Program-made: the position numbers and the translations under genes
Shown here: positions 17,312-25,098 of the stretch, in pieces
Position numbering within the stretch: position 1 is the first letter of the stretch
Layout of the letters: every line of letters begins with the position of its first letter
The notes under the pieces: model-generated
Told to the model about the DNA's origin: nothing
Database searches by the model: none
What the model saw: only the letters and a program-made list of their open reading frames with translations
Assembly: GCA_020633195.1 (NCBI GenBank)
Contig: JACKEC010000018.1
Span: forward strand, 248,001 to 312,000
Source of the DNA: Sandaracinaceae bacterium
GTDB taxonomy: Bacteria > Myxococcota_A > Polyangia > Polyangiales > Sandaracinaceae
DNA length: 64,000 nt
Direction of reading: 5' to 3'

Positions 17312-18469
17312 ATGCTTCGTCCCTCTTGCTTGCTCCTGTGCCTGGCCCTCGTCGGCTGTGACGACGGGCCCCCTGGCAGCGACCCCGGCTCGTGCGCGGG
17401 CGCGGTCGCCGGCCCGAGCGGCGGCGCGGCCACCGACCGCGTCGTCCTGTGTGTCCTCGACGAGGACGGCGCCGCGGTGCCCGGGGCCGCCGTCTCGGTG
17501 AGCGGCATGTCGGTCGGGGTCTCGGACGACACGGGCAAGCTCGAGGTCGACTACACCGCCTCGAGCGCGATCGAGATCAGCGCCGCCGGGCTCGTGCCGC
17601 ACACGCTGCTCGGGGTCTCGAGCCGGCGCTTCGGCGTCGTGCTCCCGCGCGCGAGCGCGGGCACCCGGACGATCACGGGGACGCTCTCGGGGATCAACGA
17701 GCTGCACCTGCCGCCCGACGGCTACCGGCGCGTGGTCGAGATCCGCGGCGGCAACGCCTTCACGCCGCTGTCCCTCACCGACGGGCTCGCGATCGGCGCG
17801 CCCGCGGACTGCACGCTCGCGGGCGACACGTGCACGTTCAGCGTGGAGGTCGACGAGCGGGTCACGCACCTCAACGCGACCGTCATCGACGCGACCAGCG
17901 CCTTCTCCGACCGCCTCGTGGCGGCGTTCGCGATCGGCGCGGTCGACGGAACCACCGCGGACTTCGCGATCTCGGGGCGCGACGGCGGGCTGAGCGAGAT
18001 CAGCGTCGACGCGGGGACCGACATCGTGATCGGGGTCCCCGGCGCGCGGGTCGGCGACGACGTGCTCCTGTTCGGCTCGCCGACGGCGACCGACACCGTC
18101 CCCGTCCCCTCCGAGGCGCTCGGCGGCACCGCGTGGCTCGCGATGATCTACACGGGCCCGAGCGACGAGCTGCACGCCGGCGTGGTCCAGCGCCCGAGCG
18201 CCAGCACGAGCGCGCCGCCGGCTCCGGGCGTGAGCATCGACGGGGCCACCCTCACCCTCCCCTCGCAGCGCGTCTCCACGATCTCGCTCGGCGCCGGGAA
18301 CACCGAGCTGTGGCGCGCGACGGTGCTCGACGGCCGCACCACGGTGTCGGTCCCCACTGGGGACGCCGACCGCGTCGCGGTGATCGTGCACGGCGCCTCC
18401 GCGACCGCGGTCGAGGAGGGCGCCACGCGCGCGATCCAGGCCGTCGTGACCCTCGCGATCACCCGCTGA
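17312..18469 (+). CDS. Lipoprotein with carboxypeptidase-regulatory-like N-terminal fold
   Basis: 385 residues. Signal MLRPSCLLLCLALVGC with lipobox Cys. The first ~90 mature residues (VVLCVLDEDGAAVPGAAVSVSGMSVGVSDDTGKLEVDYT) read like a carboxypeptidase-regulatory/Ig-type domain. The rest is beta-rich with no family I recognise. Surface or periplasmic. It lies 10 bp upstream of the histidine kinase, so the two may be expressed together and the lipoprotein could be a sensor accessory (weak inference). Confidence 0.72.
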   Translation: MLRPSCLLLCLALVGCDDGPPGSDPGSCAGAVAGPSGGAATDRVVLCVLDEDGAAVPGAAVSVSGMSVGVSDDTGKLEVDYTASSAIEISAAGLVPHTLLGVSSRRFGVVLPRASAGTRTITGTLSGINELHLPPDGYRRVVEIRGGNAFTPLSLTDGLAIGAPADCTLAGDTCTFSVEVDERVTHLNATVIDATSAFSDRLVAAFAIGAVDGTTADFAISGRDGGLSEISVDAGTDIVIGVPGARVGDDVLLFGSPTATDTVPVPSEALGGTAWLAMIYTGPSDELHAGVVQRPSASTSAPPAPGVSIDGATLTLPSQRVSTISLGAGNTELWRATVLDGRTTVSVPTGDADRVAVIVHGASATAVEEGATRAIQAVVTLAITR

Positions 18470-18479
18470 CGGAGCACCG

Positions 18480-19550
18480 ATGAGCAGCGACTCCGAACCG
18501 CCGCGCAAGCGGGCCGCGACGCTGGAAGAGGCGCGCCTGCGCACCATCCTCGACTCGATGGTCGAGGCCGTCTACGTGACCGACGGCGACGGCCGCGTGA
18601 CCCTGACCAACCGCGCCCTCGAGGACCTCATCGCCCGCGACGTGGTCGGCCGCCGGGCAAAAAACGTCATCCGGAGCAAGGAGCTCAAGCAGGCGATCCG
18701 CCGCGCGCGCAAGGAGCGCAAGGCGACCGACGTCGACCTCGAGAGCCCCATCGGTGACAAGGTGCGTTCCTTCCGCGCCCAGGTCTCGCCGCTGCCCGAC
18801 GGCGCCGGGGTGGTCACCGTGCTCCACGACGTGACCCGCCTCAAGGAGGCCGATCGCATCCGGCGCGACTTCGTCGCGAACGCGAGCCACGAGCTGCGCA
18901 CGCCGCTCACCGCGGTGCGCGGGTTCGCCGAGACGCTGCGCGACGGCGCGTACCGGCAGCCGGTCGACGCCGAGCGCTTCCTCGACGCGATCCTGCGCCA
19001 CACCAAGCGCCTGCAGCGCCTCGCCGAGGACATCACCCTCCTCGCGCAGGCGGAGTCGCCCGCCGAGGATTACGACCCGGTCACGACCGACATCCGCGCC
19101 TCGTGCCAGGAGTGCGTCGCGAGCCTCGAGTCCTTCGCGGGCGAGCGCGACATCACCCTGCGCCTCGAGCTGCCCGACGACGAGGTCGTGCTCGAGCTCA
19201 GCGGCCGCGCGCTCGATCACGTGCTGCTGAACCTGATCGAGAACGCGATCAAGTACTCGCAGGCGGGCGGTGAGGTGGTGGTCTCGGTCCGGGTCGACGG
19301 CGCCTACGTCGTCATCGAGGTCCGCGACAAGGGCATGGGCGTGCCGGAGAAGTACCGCGAGCGCATCTTCGAGCGCTTCTACCGCGTCGACAAAGGCCGC
19401 TCCCGCAACGAGGGCGGCACCGGCCTCGGCCTCTCGATCGCGCGCAACCTCGTGCGCCGCCTCGGCGGCCGCATCGAGCTGGAGAGCGAGGTCGACGTCG
19501 GGTCGACGTTCCGCGTGCGGCTGCCGCTGCTGAGGCCGGGAGAGGACTGA
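18480..19550 (+). CDS. PAS-domain sensor histidine kinase, PhoR-like
   Basis: 356 residues, no membrane segments. Residues ~15-115 form a PAS domain (LRTILDSMVEAVYVTDGDGRVTLTNRALEDLI). HisKA follows with phospho-acceptor His137 in DFVANASHELRTPLTAVRGF. The HATPase domain has the N box (NLIENAIKYS), G1 box (EVRDKGMGVPEKY), F box (IFERFYRVDK) and G2 box (GGTGLGLSIARNLVRRLGG). The PhoR/WalK-like arrangement is typical of phosphate or envelope sensors. No response regulator is adjacent, so it is an orphan kinase. Probably cytoplasmic since no anchor is seen. Confidence 0.92.
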   Translation: MSSDSEPPRKRAATLEEARLRTILDSMVEAVYVTDGDGRVTLTNRALEDLIARDVVGRRAKNVIRSKELKQAIRRARKERKATDVDLESPIGDKVRSFRAQVSPLPDGAGVVTVLHDVTRLKEADRIRRDFVANASHELRTPLTAVRGFAETLRDGAYRQPVDAERFLDAILRHTKRLQRLAEDITLLAQAESPAEDYDPVTTDIRASCQECVASLESFAGERDITLRLELPDDEVVLELSGRALDHVLLNLIENAIKYSQAGGEVVVSVRVDGAYVVIEVRDKGMGVPEKYRERIFERFYRVDKGRSRNEGGTGLGLSIARNLVRRLGGRIELESEVDVGSTFRVRLPLLRPGED

Positions 19551-19589
19551 GAGGGGCGGAGGCGCGTGTGCGTCTGCGTCCTTGCCCGG

Positions 19590-19672
19590 GTCCGAGTCCG
19601 AGTCCGAGTCCGAGTCCGAGTCCGCGTCCGCGTCCGAGTCCGAGTCCGTGTCCGTGTCCGTGTCCGAGTCCG
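19590..19672. repeat. Hexanucleotide microsatellite (TCCGAG)n
   Basis: About fourteen tandem hexamers, mostly tccgag with tccgcg and tccgtg variants. It sits between the histidine kinase stop and the first terminal repeat of the module that follows. Same sequence family as the arrays at 20076 and 36775. Confidence 0.9.
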
Positions 19673-19747
19673 GGCGCCGGCTCAGGACGGCTCATGGGGA
19701 CGGATCGAACTTTTCGAACTTTCGGGGGGTGATGGATTAGGAGCGCG

Positions 19748-20026
19748 GACTCCGCGAGCTGTTGTTCTCTCGCGCGCTTCGCGCGCGAGGCGGGGGCTTC
19801 GCCCCCGGCGTTGTGGGGCGGTCGGGACGCTGGCCACGTGCGGGGCCGTGGGAGTTCTGTCCCCCGGGGGACCCCGGTCCCCCTCGCCGGCACCTACGGT
19901 GCCGTCTCACCCCCTCGGCCTCCGTCTCCGGCGCTTTGCGCCTACGACGGAGGGGCGGCGCTTCGCGCCGTCGGCGCGCGGAGCGCGCCGGTCGGCCGGA
20001 CCGCGCTTCGCGCGGCCACGGCCTCC
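19748..20026 (+). repeat. Left terminal inverted repeat of module copy 1 (~280 bp)
   Basis: Runs from gactccgcgagctgttgttc to ccacggcctcc. It contains a chain of hairpins with tcgcgc/ttcg-type loops (ctctcgcgcgcttcgcgcgcg, gggggcttcgccccc, ggcgcttcgcgcc). Read on the other strand it matches 21020-21300 over nearly its whole length, with the best agreement at the outer 60 bp and inner 60 bp. No gene lies in it. Confidence 0.85.
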
Positions 20027-20075
20027 ATGCGACTCGAACGGTGGGGGTGTGGGTGTGGCCGGGGCTCCGCGGTGG

Positions 20076-20189
20076 TCCGAGTCCGCGTCCGAGTCCGAGT
20101 CCGAGTCCGAGTCCGAGTCCGAGTCCGCGTCCGCGTCCGAGTCCGCGTCCGCGTCCGTGCCCGTGCCCGTGCGCGTGCCCGTGCCCGGT
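20076..20189. repeat. Hexanucleotide microsatellite, module copy 1
   Basis: About nineteen hexamers: first mainly gagtcc with gcgtcc interruptions, then gtgccc units at the end. The equivalent array in copy 2 is about twice as long, showing that the arrays change length. Confidence 0.92.
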
Positions 20190-20238
20190 TTCGATGGGCC
20201 TCTGTGAGCCGTCAACGAAGGGTTCTCTTCTACAGGGG

Positions 20239-20378
20239 CCCGTCGTCCGGCATCGCCCACCCTGCCACCGTGCTCGCGCGCGTCAACGGTCGCTTCGCGA
20301 CCCGGCGCTGCGCGCCGGGCTTCGCCGTTGACCCGCGCTGCGCGCGGCGGCCGGGGGGGCGGGATGCCGGACGACGGG
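20239..20378 (+). promoter_or_regulatory. Nested inverted-repeat leader upstream of four-helix-bundle gene, copy 1
   Basis: A 16-bp perfect outer stem (cccgtcgtccggcatc at 20239-20254, with gatgccggacgacggg at 20363-20378) encloses a middle stem (gtcaacgg at 20282, ccgttgac at 20325) and an inner hairpin (20301-20319, cccggcgc tgc gcgccggg). It ends 43 bp before the ATG of the four-helix gene. The same three-level structure is kept in copy 2, where the inner loop sequence differs but pairing remains. It could be an RNA structure controlling the gene or an element end. Confidence 0.65.
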
Positions 20379-20421
20379 CGCGCGTGGGCGCGGTCGGGTT
20401 GCCGGCAACCTGGAGAGAACG

Positions 20422-20763
20422 ATGTCTCGTTTGCGTGTGTACTCGGATTCGCTGGAGCTGGTGCGGCTGTGCCGTCCGCTGTGGGAGCTCATCGCTCGCT
20501 CGCACCCGGAGCTGGGCAAGCAGCTGCGGCGCTCGGTGGTGTCGGTGCCGTTGAACATCTCGGAGGGCGAGGGGCGCTACGACGGCAACGGTCGGGAGCG
20601 GCTGAAGACCGCGATGTACGAAGCGAAGGAGTCGCGGTCCAACCTCGAGACCGCGTGCGCCGCGGGGTTCGTGTCCAAGGAGCGGGTCGCCGAGGCCCAC
20701 GACCTCGCGGACAAGGTCGCAGCGACGCTGTTCAAGCTGGTCGGAGGTGCGGCCGCGAGGTGA
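20422..20763 (+). CDS. Four-helix-bundle protein, 23S rRNA intervening-sequence (IVP/S23) family, copy 1
   Basis: 113 residues from ATG 20422, with a ggagaga ribosome site. The family core is clear: VYSDSLELVRLCRPLWELI, then LGKQLRRSVVSVPLNISEGEGRYDGNGRERLKTAMYEAKESRSNLE, and a last helix ERVAEAHDLADKVAATLFKLVG. Members form small pentameric four-helix bundles and were first found inside 23S rRNA intervening sequences; their biochemical role is unresolved. The protein is identical to the one at 37256, while the genes differ only at synonymous sites, so the reading frame is under selection. It is followed by a hairpin (20777-20806). Confidence 0.93.
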   Translation: MSRLRVYSDSLELVRLCRPLWELIARSHPELGKQLRRSVVSVPLNISEGEGRYDGNGRERLKTAMYEAKESRSNLETACAAGFVSKERVAEAHDLADKVAATLFKLVGGAAAR

Positions 20764-20776
20764 GGTGAGGTGAGCC

Positions 20777-20806
20777 GGCGACCCCGTCGATGATGGCGGG
20801 GTCGCC
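20777..20806 (+). terminator. Terminator-like hairpin after four-helix gene, copy 1
   Basis: Perfect 10-bp stem, ggcgaccccg with cggggtcgcc, 10-base loop, 13 bp after the stop codon. There is no U-run, but hairpin terminators in very GC-rich genomes often lack one. Preserved exactly in module copy 2. Confidence 0.6.
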
Positions 20807-20819
20807 AGCTCTCTCGTCG

Positions 20820-21000
20820 TGTCCGCTACCGTGTCCGCCTCCGCCTCCGCCTCCGCGACCGCGACCCCGTCCGCGTCCGCGCCCGCCTCCGCCGCCGAAA
20901 CCGCGTCCGCCTCTGCCTTCGCCGCCTCCGCCGCCGAAACCGCGTCCGCCTCCACCTTCGCGACCGTCTCCGCCATCGCCTTCGCCAACTGGGAGACCGC
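20820..21000. repeat. Degenerate hexamer array downstream of four-helix gene, copy 1
   Basis: Imperfect repeats on the theme tccgcc/tccgcg, with a longer unit (gccgccgaaaccgcgtccgcc) used twice. Read on the minus strand from the ATG at 21012 it stays open and encodes an Ala/Glu-rich coil starting MGERAVSQLAK; whether that is translated is unknown. Confidence 0.7.
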
Positions 21001-21019
21001 CCGCTCACCCATGACAATC

Positions 21020-21300
21020 GGAGGCCGTGGCGGCGCGAAGCGCCGGCCGGCCGACCGGCGCGCTCCGCGCGCCGTCCGGCGCGAAGCGCCGCCCCCTGTC
21101 GTAGGCGCCGCAGGCGCCGGAGTCAGGGGCCAGGGGGCGAGCACGCGCCGAAGGCGCGTGCTCGGGGGATGGAATCCCCCGGGGGGACAGAACTCCCACG
21201 GGCCCGCTCTTGGCAAGCCTCACCAAACGTCTCAGACCGCCGGGGGCGAAGCCCCCGCCTCGCGCGCGAAGCGCGCGAGAGAACAACAGCTCGCGGAGTC
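21020..21300 (-). repeat. Right terminal inverted repeat of module copy 1
   Basis: Inverted copy of 19748-20026, running from ggaggccgtgg to tcgcggagtc. Its middle differs more than its ends. 37863-38142 is an almost exact direct copy. An extra partial outer end (gcccccgcct to tcgcggagtc) is found again at 21371-21420. The rest of 21301-21459 holds no gene that I can see. Confidence 0.85.
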
Positions 21301-21459
21301 GAAGCCACTCTCCCTTGCCGAACCGAGCGGGCCCGCCTCCTGAAGAAACTGAAGAAGATCGTCCCCGAAAGCCCCCGCCTCCCGCGCGAAGCGCGCGGGA
21401 GAAACACAGCTCGCGGAGTCGAAGCCCGTCACCCCGCCACATCGGGTGCGGGGTCGTCG

Positions 21460-22296
21460 TCAGAGGCGGAAGGGGTAATCGACGCGCAGGTCCTCGCGGG
21501 CGAAGGGCTCGACCTGGGCCGCGCGCGCCACGCGGGCGACGCAGGAGCGGACGTCGGGGGGCACGGACGCGTCGACGACCTCGGCGTAGCGGACGCGGCC
21601 GGTCTCACCCGAGAAGGTGACTCGCGCGATCACGGTCGTGCCGATCTGCTCGACGTCTCCGCACTGCTGGACGTCGTCGTGGATGCGGATGAACGCCGCG
21701 CGCACCACCTGACGCGTGGGCAGCTCGGCGATCGAGGGGCGCGGCGCCGGAGCCGGCGTCGGCTCGGCGACGGGGGCCGGCTCCGGGGTCGCCGCCGGAC
21801 GCGAGGTCGAGGCGCGTCGCGGCCGAGGCGTGGGCTCGGGCGCGGCGGGCTCGGGCGCGGCGGGCGCGGCGGGCTCGACGGTCGGCGAGGCGACCTCGGG
21901 CTCCGCTACCTCGGGCTGGACCGCGGGCGCGACGGGGCCGACCGCCTTCGCGTCGAGCACGAGGGCGACGCCGGGCTTGGCCTCGGTGGCGGTCACCTGC
22001 TGCACCGTGATGGTCCCGAGGCCACCCAGCGAGAGGCCGAGCAACAGGACGATCGCGAGGCCTCTCCACGGGGGGCGTGGGCGCGTGTCGAGGACGGGGG
22101 CGGCGAGGCTCGCGTCGAAGCCCTCGATCAGGCCGAAGCTGATGCGCTCGTCCCGCGGCGTCGGGAGGGTCGCGAGCTCGTCGAGCTCGGGAACGCTCGC
22201 CCTCGCGGGCGCGGACGCGCAGCGCGCGCAGATGGAGCGGCGGGAGGGACCGCGGGGCGCGCGCGCACCGCAGCGATGGCAGGTGGGGTCTCGCAT
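21460..22296 (-). CDS. Zinc-ribbon/transmembrane protein with AgmX/PglI-type C-terminal domain
   Basis: 278 residues. Starts with a four-Cys zinc ribbon (CHRCG...CARC) in the cytoplasm, then one membrane helix (residues ~80-98, LAIVLLLGLSLGGLGTITV), a long Pro/Ala/Glu-rich periplasmic linker (~115-190) and a C-terminal ~85-residue domain (RQVVRAAFIRIHDDVQQC...VRYAEVVDASVPPDVRSCVARV...DLRVDYPFRL) that matches the TonB-like AgmX/PglI tail found in many myxobacterial proteins, including gliding and envelope proteins. The role is unknown; it may transmit a signal or force across the periplasm. Divergent from the next gene with 128 bp between. Confidence 0.82.
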   Translation of the reverse strand: MRDPTCHRCGARAPRGPSRRSICARCASAPARASVPELDELATLPTPRDERISFGLIEGFDASLAAPVLDTRPRPPWRGLAIVLLLGLSLGGLGTITVQQVTATEAKPGVALVLDAKAVGPVAPAVQPEVAEPEVASPTVEPAAPAAPEPAAPEPTPRPRRASTSRPAATPEPAPVAEPTPAPAPRPSIAELPTRQVVRAAFIRIHDDVQQCGDVEQIGTTVIARVTFSGETGRVRYAEVVDASVPPDVRSCVARVARAAQVEPFAREDLRVDYPFRL

Positions 22297-22424
22297 GATG
22301 TTCCTCGTGGGTCGTGGGTACGTGGGTACTGACGGCCGAGGCCCGACGACGATTCAGCGGGGGCGCTCTCGACCCGCACCACGGCAGGCACCGCCGCGCG
22401 CGCGAGATGCAGTATCCTCCTCGC

Positions 22425-23525
22425 ATGGGGGGACGCGGGGGGCGGCGGCTCGTGGTGGTGGCGGCGCTGTGGCTCGCGGCCTGTGGCGGGGAGCCGAGCC
22501 CCCTCGCCTGCGAGGGGAGCCTCGAGATCCAACCGCCGGACGGCCCGGGCGCGGGCTCGTACTCCGGGACCGTGACGACCGAGCCGGGCGCGTCCGTCCG
22601 CGTGCTCGGGCAGAACGCGCGTCAGATCCGCGCGGACGCCTCGGGGCACGCCGCGCTGAGCGGCGACCTCGAGCACCTGGTCAACATGGACGAGCCGCTT
22701 CAGGTCGAGTGCTACCTCGAGGGGCGGTCGAAGCGACAGCCCGCGACGATGATCGTGCACGAGGAGCTGCGGCCGACGCCGATGGGGGCGCGGTCGACCG
22801 GCCTACCGATGATCGAATTCGAGATTCATGGCGCCGAGGTGGCCATCACGGGGCCGACGGGGACGACGATCGCGTTCGGAGCCGAGCAGGTCACCATCGA
22901 GACCGTGCTGCACCCGGCGCGGATCGAGCTGGACCCGACCACCCTCATCTCTGGGCTCGGCGTCGAACCCGGGAGCGACACCGAGGCGCCTCAGCCTCAC
23001 CCGGGCGCCCCCATCACTCGCGACGTCACGATCACGCGGCCCGGCGGCAGCGCTCCCTGGTCCACCACGATCACGTGGCCCGAGTCCGCCCTGCTGGACG
23101 CGCTCGCGAGCGCGCTCGGACGCGTCGAGCAAGGCCCGCTGGCGATCGAGCCCGACGGGACCGGGGCGGCGCGCGTGGTGCTCGTGGCGACCCCGGTGGT
23201 CGATCGACCGACTCGCTACCGGCTGGCCGCGTCCGATGGGACGATCGACGCGCCCGGGGACGTCGGCGTGGTGGGGATCGCATACGAGCGCGAGCGGACG
23301 GGCTCGTGCGGGACGTACGAGAGCTCGGCGGGCGGCGTCGTCACGATGGAGTGGAGCGCGCGAGATGCCGAGGTCCACGTCTACGACCGGCGCACCGGTC
23401 GCCAGCTCGGTGAGCGCACGATCAGCGCGCCGCGGCCTCCGTGTTCGAATACCCTTCACAGCTCTCCGCATACGGAGTTCTCGTTCGCCGCGGTGCTGCG
23501 CTACGTGAACGGCGTCCGCCGCTGA
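22425..23525 (+). CDS. Predicted lipoprotein of unknown function
   Basis: 366 residues from ATG 22425. Lipoprotein signal RRLVVVAALWLAACGG. Mostly beta with few cysteines in the mature region; no motif that I recognise. Neighbours are convergent (the kinase at 23558 on the other strand), so it is a single-gene unit. A stand-alone surface or periplasmic protein is all that can be said. Confidence 0.7.
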   Translation: MGGRGGRRLVVVAALWLAACGGEPSPLACEGSLEIQPPDGPGAGSYSGTVTTEPGASVRVLGQNARQIRADASGHAALSGDLEHLVNMDEPLQVECYLEGRSKRQPATMIVHEELRPTPMGARSTGLPMIEFEIHGAEVAITGPTGTTIAFGAEQVTIETVLHPARIELDPTTLISGLGVEPGSDTEAPQPHPGAPITRDVTITRPGGSAPWSTTITWPESALLDALASALGRVEQGPLAIEPDGTGAARVVLVATPVVDRPTRYRLAASDGTIDAPGDVGVVGIAYERERTGSCGTYESSAGGVVTMEWSARDAEVHVYDRRTGRQLGERTISAPRPPCSNTLHSSPHTEFSFAAVLRYVNGVRR

Positions 23526-23557
23526 TCGCCGGCGATCTTCTGCGCGCCAGCCGCTCG

Positions 23558-25072
<1,515 letters not shown>

Positions 25073-25098
25073 GCTCGTGTGCGCGAGGGCTCAGGACC

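Larger units (their letters stand above)
19748..21300 (+). mobile_element. Repeated module copy 1 with long inverted repeats and a four-helix-bundle gene
   Basis: Order: terminal repeat (19748-20026), hexamer array (20076-20189), structured leader (20239-20378), four-helix-bundle gene (20422-20763), hairpin (20777-20806), degenerate hexamer array (20820-21000), inverted terminal repeat (21020-21300). The stretch 20016-21350 is repeated in direct orientation at 36708-38194. No transposase is encoded, so if mobile it is non-autonomous. The call as a mobile element is inference from copy number, inverted ends and the recurring layout. I could not identify a target-site duplication. Confidence 0.6.

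Noticed and set aside
19560..20200. Hexamer arrays considered as a CRISPR array
   Set aside because: Units are 6 bp, with no spacers, and no cas genes are present.
20301..20319. Leader hairpins considered as tRNA or riboswitch
   Set aside because: No cloverleaf, T-loop or known riboswitch core could be found; only simple nested stems.
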